From: Stutzerimonas stutzeri
GTDB lineage: Bacteria; Pseudomonadota; Gammaproteobacteria; Pseudomonadales; Pseudomonadaceae
Direction of reading: 5' to 3'
Assembly: GCF_038561965.1 (NCBI RefSeq)
Contig: NZ_CP139348.1
Span: 2,480,001-2,544,000 of the forward strand
DNA length: 64,000 bases
Shown one piece after another: positions 28,001-36,846 of this stretch (position 1 is the first letter of the stretch; the number at the start of each line of letters is the position of its first letter). Under the pieces are notes generated by a model. It had not been told where the DNA came from. It made no database searches and worked only from the letters and a program-made list of their open reading frames with translations. A program made the position numbers and the translations under genes.

Positions 28001-28429
28001 ACGTCTGTGGAGATGCTCGCCAACTTCAGCCAGGGTTGGTACTTCTCGCTGGATAGGCTTCTGGAGGCAAGGAAAAAGAAGCCCGATGTGGTACGCGTGG
28101 GGGCATTCGGCCAAGCCTATTCGTCACTGCTACATGCCAAGCCGAAGAGTCTGGAAGAGTTCCTGAGCAAGGCGGGTGTCTCCTGCGTGAACTGGGCACA
28201 GCCGATCCTGACCGCTTTATGTGAAGAAGAGCGGTTCGATGAGGATGATCTGGCACTTCAACTGATGGAGCAGCAATTCGAGGTGAACCCGAAAGAGGCC
28301 CTACGCTGGCTATCGCGCCTGCGCCTGGTTGAGCCCATAAAGGTGGTGTCAAAACAGAGCACCTATCGGGTACCCGCCAGCATTAAGGCGGCACTACTGG
28401 TGAAATCCGGACAGGAAGCCAAGGCCTGA
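22007..28429 (+). CDS. Giant (2140-residue) P-loop ATPase of a DISARM-related operon
   Basis: A large cytoplasmic protein I do not recognise as a named family. A helical N-terminal region (residues 1-430) is followed by an acidic, Ala/Glu/Val-rich linker (about 490-580) and a helical-repeat-like middle (about 590-1350). Next comes an AAA/STAND-type ATPase: FFNPYTG, PPEMRYGR, Walker A GGRQLGKT at 1433-1440 and Walker B MVCLDEID with D1531 and E1532. A winged-helix-like segment follows, then a C-terminal domain containing SKHIMLFVELTGDNP. The start follows GGAAG. The stop is 2 bases before the next gene, so translation is probably coupled. As first gene of a drmABC operon it is likely a sensor or motor of the system; that is inference. 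Confidence 0.8.
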   Translation: MSNLISEVKVNHALLDQFVKDGPGLPDHVMLNPNTGERDISVLERIIGMTRAIRRMEAAKHKPGARVIDFHKSAPGRMLLLINDLYLAQQNCSQKTKSNNAYRSWEMIVFRRINNNWYDPQGIAAERFKKMSEEDQRALEAMAEPRLSWMQGVKNTSAQTIKFMESRWYFQQISGMVGLLLDQLPKWHTLSSDEKLILADGVYACATPFGTDILGVFISQQPELMNYYSEILKDARAIKEEEPAEVKADSAEFIEHSSSLSLPALYSELFKIAEQAKTDAGNLKYAEQIELLITSNLPRLKQEYSLGEDVIRNILTECISVLEEIGRNVPLLEFEDEEFLSAFRSAWLQFFNMRLMEEVPKTLLQDVAMERYTGAEEIKHRFKIAESVLVSAETELDGLNEKIKTANFREKSDLRNSITQAEELRVTGNKQNQEAESDGYNLLLPPGSFIDSLPEGQYVQLTPELYHPTTKAALKAWSWNPEAAHAVIVEKEEALSAEAKEISAPEAEFIPVENEKPEVISAEISAAEKLLDSVAEESRAPAKVGDVPEESEHNPEKDVPLSEEVTAVLAAEPLPEEEVNVSQYMGTPMEARLRFEHCKQSMGFVPAIAAENIALLWLRQGHLPLASKTLEVAGRLNLDGELLSLSLVQAAYQGMHVWSGNTSTVTRIMQSMNQLSSDVIEAWIDRRPGGRVVPYLVFTATFQPTIFTGNMTSAPRLLASVASYFDGPIVRMIDELVDFSSRNLRLDVDTLREQPKGDDKESRSKLAVRLIEWHDRIQNKQTGWAPARKAMKECLEHEDFALAYNSITKDDVLAINQVREFADKYRDQEEQNRLMHTEILKVMNESTAAPQIEGNARNWFLRTLEEVVAIADKWVDGHIQQGQRNNEASKFARRFVTMATTALNHVSERLKRTDDLEQQAGLSILKNTLDRVCQVAEGKEDIQWEGRRVIGWLAWPTEWLEKSDADGADQQLSLLCSLQEKGFNSEALADEALERKNFRHALLLALHHQEDLKQPIPEKIEAIKRLFSADVFNCNNRSVRLKGLLDNANVASLIDDERHYQLRSELEHLQDQLKHLQMLDDLCGIHTNLNELESSIESKFAAKKEELLASLDILVSQSRVERGVDWVPVTWLEQLKTALSMHDTTVAEEMLEHLKSSLETGTSLASTAETGTELLKQFLFIEPTLYEVLNANHNPREVIRHLASEKIEGLSLEALPAYFKHGIEDLVSLRRRVKSLDKATYEELVHVLHALGLEAVNPSFSGAMQQRTGFSTHNKFSRLVIPVKRKESGRGIVFFSQKSEEQSVNILLAAGDWTIAELRTLLNEHVQSLHDRTILLSGRALTNNDRNELATFSKREKHTLFHADPVLLAMLAGLNVPDTVRLKTFLQLSLPWTFFNPYTGNQMQPAPPEMRYGRQNDIKMLTTMRNGAAMIFGGRQLGKTTLLNETQRRFHDPEQRHHAYLHQMDGNLDRANLSGDELEKHRKLVWKTIYNYAVESGLVKEAFGLDTAGMVAALQEYFRRENPDALMVCLDEIDPILGLDAANGFRIFRELSGLVNNSNGRFKVVIAGLENVRRFADAPNYPLHQLGSAIQVSIMSPMEALQLIREPLAYLGYEFESPLLMNRILVETNRHPGLIHIFCHELIRMLCARHQNPIGTLKITTDDIEQIRKDPSIRELICDRFDITLNLDLRYKLIAYSLIAQSKTTFSPSRAKAIVEEWAPETFQPMTEAQFEAFLDELCGLGVLQYMRRTEGGKEYALRNANIMNLVGGAKKIEDKLLSAVEAINDDDPLSGHAFPEKATRPSPLTLRDEKLLISEEKKEKTHHNSVEARSSNYSVGIITGSEALGLNPLWMVESLLAIGEEEPPINNNPFGRYLPAHKKDTDFATVGDFKKLLNESVLGVQALSKHIMLFVELTGDNPISHTLDLLDVAHEARLNTNLKRNRVRVIFLMTPKALWQWEVHPDLTVGRESMQPFVALDVWKKTALAHLLNKLGLENTSTSVEMLANFSQGWYFSLDRLLEARKKKPDVVRVGAFGQAYSSLLHAKPKSLEEFLSKAGVSCVNWAQPILTALCEEERFDEDDLALQLMEQQFEVNPKEALRWLSRLRLVEPIKVVSKQSTYRVPASIKAALLVKSGQEAKA

Positions 28430-28431
28430 TA

Positions 28432-31224
28432 ATGAACATGCATAGGGACAGTGCAACCTTGCCGGAATGGTTGGCGGCGATGCAGGAGTCGTGGGGAGCG
28501 GTTCCTGCCGGCGACTTGCTGGAGCAGTCGTCCCAAGTCTGGGAATCGTTGAAATTGAGCGCTCCGGACAAGGCAGAAGCGGCTAGCTTTGCCATGGTTG
28601 GTCGCGCCTTAAAGTACGGCCAGTCGATGGGGGTTGCTCTGCCAGTTCTGAGTGGCGACGGCACCACGCGCTTGATGGTGTATCTGCATCGGCTTCGCCT
28701 AGACGCGCTGCAGGGGGGGATTCGTTCGCCATGGCTCAACCCGGGAAACGTAGAGCAGCATCCAGACATCGTCTTTATCTCACGGCCTCGTGCGGGTTTT
28801 CAGGAGCTATCGCGGGTGGCTGCGTTGCATGCCCGTATCTTGCGACCAGGAAGTCTAAAAGCGCACAAGGGTGGTCACACATCAGAAACTCTGGTGGTTG
28901 ACGGTGCCTCTGACCTGATGGAACTCACTGATCTCATCGGCAAGGAAAGTCGTCCCTTCGTCCTTGTGCTAGATGGGACTCGCGGGGGTAACGAGGGCAT
29001 CTGGGCAGTCGATAGCGCTCTTGAAGAATGCTTTCCGGAAACACCACGCATTGTTCTGTTATCTCTGGGCGACAGCGATTCTCTTACCAAAATGAGGCAA
29101 AACCGCACCCGCACCCATCTCTGGGTCATGCGACTGGATGACAAAGCGGCCCTTTACCCAGAGGCATCCTCTACGGCCACATTGCAACTGGGGGTGATTA
29201 GTGACGATGCCGCCAACTCCGGATTAGAGAGTCTCGCCGCGCATTTTTTCCAGCTCCGGCGGGAGCTGGAAAAATCTAGGGATCCGATCCTGAAAGAACG
29301 GTTGGCCATCATTGGAAAAGTATTCCGGGCCCTGAACGAACTGATCGTTCCCCTCCCCCGTCTGGAGGACGCCCTGCAGGTTGCTACGCGACCAGGTTTG
29401 TTTCCAATTCGCTGCCTGGAACGCTGGCTGGTGATCGCCGGCCAGGGTAGCTGCCAATATGGCGATACCGAGATGGGCTCGCGTAGCCTGATCACGCAGA
29501 TGTCGGAGTTTCATGGCCTACTGATGCAAGGCGTCTCAGGGAAAGCCGGCTGGTTACGTGAGCACTTGCGGATCTGTCGCATAAATGGAGTTCAGACCCT
29601 AATCCTGTGCGGTAGTCCGCATGAAATCACCGCGCTGGAGAGCTGGTTGGATGACACGCTCGATCCAGGCTGGAGCGAAACGATACATATTACCGCTATG
29701 GATGGAGTGAGATCCTATCGGCAGCAACGCGACATGATGGATGAGGTGATCATAACTGGGATGCTATGGCCGAGCCGCCAGCACTGGCTCGCGACACCTT
29801 GCAAAAAAATGACGTTTCCTGTCTACGCCTATGAAGTCACACAGGTGCAACGTCTGCTGCAGCGATGGTGGCAGGAAAATGGGGCGGCCAGCCGCCCGGA
29901 TGGCGACAAGCTCAGGCACTGGCGCTTGAACTGGGGGGCAAGCCGTTGCGAAGACAAGGAAACTAGGACGCAGCCCCTTACTCTGCAGATCATGAACTGC
30001 TTGGATCACAGCCAGTATCCGCCCCGGAAGCAGCATGCGACGGTTCCAATAAAAATGGAGTTGGATAACTGGCTTGATCTGTTATTGGAAGAACCGGCTG
30101 AGCCTAATCGCTCGGTAGATAGCGGCGAAAGTCTGAGCCCCGATCTCGTCTGGATCACCACGACAATAAATGACCTTCCGTTACCTTGGGGCAAGACACG
30201 ACCAGTACTGGTGCTTAAGAACGAAGACATTCACCCCACCCTACCGGAGTATCTGGATGAAGGAGACCAGATCATTCTGCTCAAGCAGACCGAGGAGCGT
30301 CTGGCTACCCAGGAAAAGCTATTCGAGATAGTGGCAGAGACTGAAGGCATGCAGCAGTTCATAAGGGCGGCAAATCGCTGGAAATCACTGGTGAACGTGG
30401 TGTCGGCCCGTTTCAGACCTCACCAGGTGCAGCCGCACCTCAAAAAAGAGAACGTCATTATCGGCGATGCAGCGATCGCCAACTGGTATCGGCACAAGGT
30501 ATATGGTCCGCGTGACCGCGCTGCTGTGCTGGTGTTTGCACGACTGGCAGGAATAAAGGAACCAGAGAAAGCCGCCGGCTACATATCTAACGGCATAGAG
30601 CAGCTACGCAACATGCATCAACATGTGGGGCAGCAACTACGTAAGGCTCTGCTGGAACGGAGCAAGGGTGCCACCACAATCACCATAGGCAAGCTGACTA
30701 TGGACGGATGCACCTTTGACGACATGATCGAGATCGCAATCGTGGAATCAGTTCGGCTGCCGACGACCCAGTTGGTGGCGGCAGCCAAAGAGGAAGGGTT
30801 GACCGAGATTGCCGAAAGCATCATGGCTCAGCATCCGAAACGGATTCATTTTACGGTGCCCGCGCTCAAATCGATGCGCGATTCAGTCTACCGTGATGTG
30901 GACAAATTCCGAGCCTGCCTCTCGCTAATGGCTACTGAACTCTATGAGCACTACCGGGACAGAAAAGGACGCCTGCATGATGTGCTCGAAAACTTCAGGC
31001 GGGAGAGCATCGAGTTCCAGCCCAAGATATCTAGTGTGACCATGGGCCAATATGCCGATAACCGAAAATACAAAGGCAGATCCGCAGATATAAACAGACA
31101 CTTCTGTCTGGGGAACGCCCGCGACCCGATACGCACTCTTCGCATTCATTTTGACTGGGATGATGAAGACAAGCTGCTTGTCATTCATCACGCCGGCAAG
31201 CATCTGGAAACTACGCAATCATAG
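28432..31224 (+). CDS. 930-residue protein of the DISARM-related operon, possibly DrmE-like
   Basis: A 930-residue soluble protein without a convincing nucleotide-binding motif. The middle (about 410-490) reads like an inactive helicase or nuclease-type core: GVQTLILCGSPHEITALESW, then VIITGMLWPSRQHWLATPCK and FPVYAYEVTQVQRLL. The C-terminus ends in RTLRIHFDWDDEDKLLVIHH-GKHL, a strand pattern I associate with helicase-operon proteins. Class 2 DISARM places DrmE, a protein of unknown function, before drmA, and position and general character fit that, but I cannot prove homology by eye. It sits 2 bases after the giant ATPase and 9 bases before drmA. It may act as an adaptor between ATPase and helicase. 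Confidence 0.6.
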   Translation: MNMHRDSATLPEWLAAMQESWGAVPAGDLLEQSSQVWESLKLSAPDKAEAASFAMVGRALKYGQSMGVALPVLSGDGTTRLMVYLHRLRLDALQGGIRSPWLNPGNVEQHPDIVFISRPRAGFQELSRVAALHARILRPGSLKAHKGGHTSETLVVDGASDLMELTDLIGKESRPFVLVLDGTRGGNEGIWAVDSALEECFPETPRIVLLSLGDSDSLTKMRQNRTRTHLWVMRLDDKAALYPEASSTATLQLGVISDDAANSGLESLAAHFFQLRRELEKSRDPILKERLAIIGKVFRALNELIVPLPRLEDALQVATRPGLFPIRCLERWLVIAGQGSCQYGDTEMGSRSLITQMSEFHGLLMQGVSGKAGWLREHLRICRINGVQTLILCGSPHEITALESWLDDTLDPGWSETIHITAMDGVRSYRQQRDMMDEVIITGMLWPSRQHWLATPCKKMTFPVYAYEVTQVQRLLQRWWQENGAASRPDGDKLRHWRLNWGASRCEDKETRTQPLTLQIMNCLDHSQYPPRKQHATVPIKMELDNWLDLLLEEPAEPNRSVDSGESLSPDLVWITTTINDLPLPWGKTRPVLVLKNEDIHPTLPEYLDEGDQIILLKQTEERLATQEKLFEIVAETEGMQQFIRAANRWKSLVNVVSARFRPHQVQPHLKKENVIIGDAAIANWYRHKVYGPRDRAAVLVFARLAGIKEPEKAAGYISNGIEQLRNMHQHVGQQLRKALLERSKGATTITIGKLTMDGCTFDDMIEIAIVESVRLPTTQLVAAAKEEGLTEIAESIMAQHPKRIHFTVPALKSMRDSVYRDVDKFRACLSLMATELYEHYRDRKGRLHDVLENFRRESIEFQPKISSVTMGQYADNRKYKGRSADINRHFCLGNARDPIRTLRIHFDWDDEDKLLVIHHAGKHLETTQS

Positions 31225-31233
31225 GGATGTTCT

Positions 31234-34200
31234 ATGGCACTCAAATACCGTGAGGAAATGAGGCTCACCGCCGCCTTCCTGAAGGAGATGCGCCTGCGGC
31301 TGAGCGACAAGGACGCGGATGTGCTTACGCCAGAAGGCAAGCACTATGACTGCGTGGAACCCAACCGACTGAGCCTCGTGGGTTGTCTGGGGCCTCTACC
31401 GGACCCGGATTACAGCGGCCCGCAACCCCCAAACTCCGTTGGCATTGTCCTGCTGGTCTCGCCAGGTGTCAGTGATACCGTCAAATGTGAACTGTCTGGT
31501 CAGTTTGATGTAGTGCATCGTTACATCCCCGACCTGACAAGCATGGAGAGGGATCTGGTACAGGACTCCGCCGCTCCACGTAAAGGCCAGATCATCTCCA
31601 TGGCCTTCAAGCGTTACACGGTCTGCTTTTCCGGAATCAATCTGGTGTTTGATCCACAGAGGAGCAATGAATGGGTGTCGGGTAAGGTTGAGATGGCGGC
31701 TGTCATGAGGGTCGAAGAAAAACGCTGGCTTAATGACCCCCGCATCATGCGTCGCTGCCATCTGAATCCAAGTGGGGGGGCCAAGTTCAACTTCGAGTGG
31801 AGCGAAGCAGCACTCGGCAGCCAGGAAGGGCTGAATCGCGCTGTCTATGGTCAGATCATTGAGCACCCTGATCGGATACTGGATTACCAAGTGAATGTGC
31901 GGGGTCGCCTGCGCCCTACCCCAATGGCGTTCGGGGAAGCAATGGGCGGACGCTATCTTCTGGAGTTGTTTCTCGAAAATCAAACCACGACGACTGATGC
32001 CCGCGCCTTCGGCGTGGAGTTCCCTTATCTGCTAGATGCTCGTCTGGCTGTGGATTTGGTGACGGGTGAAAGCCACAAGGTACCGCATCGCCTGCAGCCA
32101 GAGGATTATCGATACCGCGATGATGATGGACTACCCGGTTATGGCATCAGCTGTGCTGTAACCCAGGAGGGCGAGAAACGGTTTATCACCGATGGCATGC
32201 CCACATCGGCACAGGCTCGCGTGGATGCCCCGCTACCTGAAATGGTCGGTATGCGACATCCACCTCACTATACAGTGCTCTCGAGTGATCCCCTGCCGGT
32301 GCTTGATGATTTCCTGACGGCGCTGGATAACTACCTGGGACTATGGGCGAGTCGTATTGCCTCTCTGGAGACTACCGGGCTTATGGCTGACCGTGATGTT
32401 GCCATGGCAGACCGTGACGCTTTTCAGGGGGAAATTGACCGGATTCGGGACGGGGTGGAGCTGCTGCGCAAGCATGATGACTTACGCCAGTGTTTTCAGT
32501 GGATGAACGTGGCGATGGCAAGCGCCATCAGAATGCAGGGCAAGAAGTTTATCGGTTGGCACTTATTTCAGCTCGGCTTCATTCTCACCCAAATACGCTC
32601 GATTTATGAACGCCATGCCCCTGTTACCGAATTACGGGGAAGCACAGAGGCAGCCGATGTGCTGTGGTTTGCTACCGGGGGCGGCAAGACTGAGGCGTAT
32701 CTCGGTATTATCAGCATGGCTATGCTACATGGGCGCCTTAAAGGTCGCGATTATGGCACCACAGCCTGGATTCGGTTTCCGTTGCGTATGCTGTCAGTCC
32801 AGCAGTTCCAGCGGCTCTCCTATGTACTGGCGCAAACTAACCAGATTCGTCAGCGCGAACGCTTGGGCGGTTGGCCATTTACCATTGGCTATTACACCGG
32901 AGATGGCACGCCCAATCGCATAAGCAGCAACTATGGTGAAGACGCATACAAGGGCTTTTTACCTTCGATCAGTGATGATCGCCTTAAAACCTACCAGTTC
33001 ATCAGCGACTGCCCGTATTGCGGTACCGCTGGTTCTATCGGCGTACAAAAGGATCTCGAACGCGCCCGTATCAAACATGTGTGCAGCAACCAGGAGTGCT
33101 GGTCCAATATTGAGGCGGAGGCCGGTCACCATGGCGAAGGCATCCGAGGAGAAATAGGCATCTATATCTCGGATGAGGAATGTTATCGCTACCTGCCCTC
33201 CGTGCTGGTTGGCACGGTGGACAAGCTGGCGGTCATTGGCCACAACAAACGCTTCGTGAATTACTTCGGGGGAGCTCGTTTCTTCTGCCCGGAACACGGC
33301 TTCTCACATACATCGAAGTGCGAGCATCGTCGCATAGTGAAGAAGAACGATGCCTGGGAAGGCAAAGAATGCGGCAACAACACTCGGACGAGTGACCTGA
33401 AAGTGGTTCCGGTGGCCCCAATGAAAGACCCCGGATTTGCTCTCCTTGTCCAGGATGAGCTTCACCTGCTGCGCGAATCTTTGGGGAATTTTGATGCTCA
33501 CTACGAGACTCTGCTGAATACCCTGCAAGTCAGTCACAAGGGACGCGGCCCCAAAGTATTGGCGGCTACTGCCACCATCAAGGACTTTGAAGATCACATC
33601 CATCACTTGTACCTGAAGCAAGCCATACGCTTTCCAGCGCCAGGCGTCACACAGGGAGAGTCGTTCTACGCCCGCAAAGCGAAGGATACCGAAACCGGTA
33701 CGAGTCTCATCCGTCGGTGGTTTGCCGGAATCCTGCCTATCGGTCGCGGCAAGATTGCCATGCAGGCTGTCGCGGAAGTCAGTTCCCGCTTTCTGGATCA
33801 GGTGGATGAATGGAGAAGCCGTCTGGCAAATGCTGATGAAACCCTTTTGACCCAGATGGGATTATCGAAGGCACAGGCAGGCGATGCGCTGGGCTATATC
33901 GAGAAGAACCTGAATACCGACCTGGTCTACGCGAACAGCAAACGGAACATCACCGAAGTTATGCGTTACATGGAAGAAGTAAATAGTAAGGCAGGGACAG
34001 AACGAGACTTCCGCTTACTCGATGGGGAAACCCGCCTGGACATGATTCTGGATGCAATTCATCACGTAGAGACAAAAGACGCAGATGACACCTGCCGGCA
34101 TATCATTGCCACCAGCGTAGTTTCCCACGGTGTCGACATTTCTGAACTGAATTTCATGGTGATGGCGGGCTGGCCGAAATCGACCGCCGAATACATCCAG

Positions 34201-34794
34201 GCCTCTGCCCGTAGCGGACGTGTGCACCCCGGGATTGTGGTCTGCGTGCTGTCCTCTCATCAGTTGTTCGAGTCAGGAGTTTTTATGAACTTCGGGGACT
34301 ACCATACCTTCCTTGATCGCCTAGTGGACTCAGTACCGATCAACCGGTTTGCCCCGAATATTCTCGAACGGACACTCCCTGGGGTCATCTCGGCTGTATT
34401 GCTTAACTGGGCGCCGCAACAGACGTGGGGCAACGAGCTGAACAACAAGGTTAAACCCTTGGTGTCCTTGCTACGCACGACCAATGGCGGGGCCATTGCC
34501 GATGAAATCAAAAAGGTGGTGATCAACGCATTACGGATGCCAGCAGCACTGGAATCTAAATTCGATCCACGGGTGATTGCAGGATTCAATGCGTCGCTCA
34601 AGGAGCGTGTCGATAACGCACTCTATGAACTAGAAAACTGGCCGGGCAGCAAGAATGACCAGACGTTGAGCGAAGCCCTCGGCGACATATTTGGATATGC
34701 CCCATTCCGCTCGTTTCGTGACATCGAAAACCAAATTCTGATCAAGCCCAGCAATACCACCGCGGATCAGGTTCTGACGGCATTGGCCAGGTAA
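31234..34794 (+). CDS. drmA: DISARM helicase DrmA
   Basis: A 1186-residue superfamily 2 helicase of the DrmA type. Walker A is FATGGGKTEAYLG at about 479-491. A zinc-ribbon insertion follows at about 590-625 (CPYCGTAG and CSNQECW), then FFCPEHGF and a further Cys/His cluster. Motif II is QDELHLL at about 740 (DExH), motif III is AATATIKD, and motifs V-VI read SHGVDISELN and QASARSGRVHPG at about 988-999. DrmA and DrmB form the core complex of DISARM, which loads on free DNA ends and blocks phage DNA. Spacings of 9 bases on both sides show an operon. The gene looks full length and intact. Confidence 0.9.
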   Translation: MALKYREEMRLTAAFLKEMRLRLSDKDADVLTPEGKHYDCVEPNRLSLVGCLGPLPDPDYSGPQPPNSVGIVLLVSPGVSDTVKCELSGQFDVVHRYIPDLTSMERDLVQDSAAPRKGQIISMAFKRYTVCFSGINLVFDPQRSNEWVSGKVEMAAVMRVEEKRWLNDPRIMRRCHLNPSGGAKFNFEWSEAALGSQEGLNRAVYGQIIEHPDRILDYQVNVRGRLRPTPMAFGEAMGGRYLLELFLENQTTTTDARAFGVEFPYLLDARLAVDLVTGESHKVPHRLQPEDYRYRDDDGLPGYGISCAVTQEGEKRFITDGMPTSAQARVDAPLPEMVGMRHPPHYTVLSSDPLPVLDDFLTALDNYLGLWASRIASLETTGLMADRDVAMADRDAFQGEIDRIRDGVELLRKHDDLRQCFQWMNVAMASAIRMQGKKFIGWHLFQLGFILTQIRSIYERHAPVTELRGSTEAADVLWFATGGGKTEAYLGIISMAMLHGRLKGRDYGTTAWIRFPLRMLSVQQFQRLSYVLAQTNQIRQRERLGGWPFTIGYYTGDGTPNRISSNYGEDAYKGFLPSISDDRLKTYQFISDCPYCGTAGSIGVQKDLERARIKHVCSNQECWSNIEAEAGHHGEGIRGEIGIYISDEECYRYLPSVLVGTVDKLAVIGHNKRFVNYFGGARFFCPEHGFSHTSKCEHRRIVKKNDAWEGKECGNNTRTSDLKVVPVAPMKDPGFALLVQDELHLLRESLGNFDAHYETLLNTLQVSHKGRGPKVLAATATIKDFEDHIHHLYLKQAIRFPAPGVTQGESFYARKAKDTETGTSLIRRWFAGILPIGRGKIAMQAVAEVSSRFLDQVDEWRSRLANADETLLTQMGLSKAQAGDALGYIEKNLNTDLVYANSKRNITEVMRYMEEVNSKAGTERDFRLLDGETRLDMILDAIHHVETKDADDTCRHIIATSVVSHGVDISELNFMVMAGWPKSTAEYIQASARSGRVHPGIVVCVLSSHQLFESGVFMNFGDYHTFLDRLVDSVPINRFAPNILERTLPGVISAVLLNWAPQQTWGNELNNKVKPLVSLLRTTNGGAIADEIKKVVINALRMPAALESKFDPRVIAGFNASLKERVDNALYELENWPGSKNDQTLSEALGDIFGYAPFRSFRDIENQILIKPSNTTADQVLTALAR

Positions 34795-34803
34795 GGTGGA
34801 CGT

Positions 34804-36846
34804 ATGGATAAGGAATATGTAAGTCGCAGCCGTCTTTTCCGGGAGTCCTTCCTGCCGGGTGCCTATACCCGTCTCCGCAATCAGGCCTATGGGCGTGTAG
34901 TCGGGGTACATAGCAGTGGCTCCGCACTCGAAGGCGTGGACAAGGAGCAACTCCGGGAAGCTGTACTGAATTTCGTAAATGATTGGGTCAGGGCTGGCGG
35001 GACGGTAGACCCGACATTTATGACTGCTGCCGAAAAGAAGCGTCTCGAAATCCAGTCGCCATCCGAAATTTTTGTGACGCCCTCACCCCTGATGCTGAGC
35101 TGTAAGAAGTGCAAGGTTATCGACTTTTATGATACCCGGATGTCGGAAGACCAGAACCTGCCGAAGATGGAGAAACGCATCAAGCAACGCAACGGGCGAA
35201 CCTATATTTCATGTAAGCGGCCAGGATGTTCAGGGGAGATGATCCAAATCCCTTATCTAGCTGTACATCGCTGCGGTTACGGTAGTCCTATCTATGTCCA
35301 TCACTCCGCCCGTCGTTCGATGAATATTGGATACCGTGATGCCGGCTCGTTCATTCACTCCTCCTTCTTTGATGTAGATACCAATGAAAAGCTCGCGGGC
35401 TCGCTGCAGGATAACTGCCCAGCCTGCCGCGACCAGTACCAGCAGGAGATCAACAAGCGCGGGACACCGCTGACCAGCGGGGAATCCTTCTATGCGCAAA
35501 GCACGCAATATATTGCCCTGAGCGAGGAGCGTGGCAAACTAATCGCCAAGCTGTTGGGGTGCCTGCATGACGCCCAAGGAGCCATTATCGGGCCGGTAGA
35601 AGATATTGCCGAAGGCTTGGCGTTGGCTCTGCTGCGGAAAATTCCAGGACGGGAGCTCGAGCAGAAGCTGGAATCGCTGCTGTCCAATAGTGCAGGCAAT
35701 GCCGAAGAGCAGGCAGCATTGCTGGCCGCTCGGGCGAAAAAACAGGAAAGCATCGCCAAGTATGAGGATCAGGCCAAAAACGATGAATTCATTAGGGATT
35801 TACTAGACTCCGCCAAAAAAGAAGTAGCTGCGATTGATGCCAAACTGGCGGGCTCATCTGGCGGCTTCAAGGCCGTACGCGACCTCATTCCGGATGATGA
35901 AACTCTAAGTGAACTGATCCAGCATCGCCGAGCGATGGAGGCCGTCTTTCTGGAACATGACGTTAACGGGATCTCGGTCGAAAAGGCGATTGCGTTGGCG
36001 TCTGACCCAATCCAGAAGGAATCCATGCATCAGCAATGGGAGATGGTGCAGGAGCGTTATGGGGTGGAATCCATCTCGCACATACCGGATTTGCGTGTGG
36101 TCCTAGCGACGCTGGGATACACGCGAGAAAAGAGTAGTCCGTCGAATACAGAGAACGTGCCCCCTGTAATGCTCAATGCCTTTACTGATCGCGTGGATGA
36201 GGGCATGAGAGGCAAAACGCCTGTGTATGCGATGTCGGCAAAAACGGAAGCGCTATGGATCCGTCTGGACCCGCGCAAGGTGTTGCGCTGGTGCGTGGAG
36301 TCAGCCGGCTGGGAGGCACCTGATGCTGATGTACTAGAGAGTCGGGCAAAGAGTCATGCCTATCTCCTGCGTCATAGTCGCGTATTGGCGATGCATCCAG
36401 GCATGGTGGCGAGAGAAACCTTGTTAGAACCGATGAGGAATAGAGCTTCATTTCATCTACTTCACTCAATCAGTCACTCGTTGATGCTTACAGCTCGCCG
36501 TCATACAGGGTATGACTCGAAGAGTATCCAAGAGTACCTGTTGCCCATGGATCTATCGGTAATTCTGTATGTGTCATCCGTCCAGAACTATACGGCAGGT
36601 GGGCTGCTGACCTTGTTTCAGCACTACCTGCAGTCGTGGTTTAATGATGCATCCATGTTCGCCTTCAATTGTGCCTTCGATCCGGTGTGCACAGATAATG
36701 GCAGTTCCTGCAGTGGCTGTGTACAAACAGAGATAGGCTGCGAGACCTTTAACCAAGGGTTGTCACGTGCATACCTCCATGGCGGTGCAGTAAATCGGGA
36801 AGCCACATTGGTCATTCAGAAAGGGTTCTGGGATGGATCGCGCTGA
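34804..36846 (+). CDS. drmB: DISARM protein DrmB (DUF1998)
   Basis: A 680-residue DrmB with a C-terminal DUF1998 domain, the partner of the DrmA helicase. The N-terminal part shows a zinc site (SCKKCKVIDFYD and CKRPGCSGEM, then HRCGYG). The middle (about 300-360) is a charged helical stretch. The DUF1998 part has LHSISHSLMLTARRHTGYDS, SSVQNYTAGGLLTLFQHY and the Cys-rich end CAFDPVCTDNGSSCSGCVQ followed by CETFNQGLSRAYLHGG, the family hallmark. The start has GGTGGACGT upstream, weak, but is fixed by the 9-base gap to drmA. The 3' end overlaps drmC by 14 bases, so translation is probably coupled. Confidence 0.9.
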   Translation: MDKEYVSRSRLFRESFLPGAYTRLRNQAYGRVVGVHSSGSALEGVDKEQLREAVLNFVNDWVRAGGTVDPTFMTAAEKKRLEIQSPSEIFVTPSPLMLSCKKCKVIDFYDTRMSEDQNLPKMEKRIKQRNGRTYISCKRPGCSGEMIQIPYLAVHRCGYGSPIYVHHSARRSMNIGYRDAGSFIHSSFFDVDTNEKLAGSLQDNCPACRDQYQQEINKRGTPLTSGESFYAQSTQYIALSEERGKLIAKLLGCLHDAQGAIIGPVEDIAEGLALALLRKIPGRELEQKLESLLSNSAGNAEEQAALLAARAKKQESIAKYEDQAKNDEFIRDLLDSAKKEVAAIDAKLAGSSGGFKAVRDLIPDDETLSELIQHRRAMEAVFLEHDVNGISVEKAIALASDPIQKESMHQQWEMVQERYGVESISHIPDLRVVLATLGYTREKSSPSNTENVPPVMLNAFTDRVDEGMRGKTPVYAMSAKTEALWIRLDPRKVLRWCVESAGWEAPDADVLESRAKSHAYLLRHSRVLAMHPGMVARETLLEPMRNRASFHLLHSISHSLMLTARRHTGYDSKSIQEYLLPMDLSVILYVSSVQNYTAGGLLTLFQHYLQSWFNDASMFAFNCAFDPVCTDNGSSCSGCVQTEIGCETFNQGLSRAYLHGGAVNREATLVIQKGFWDGSR

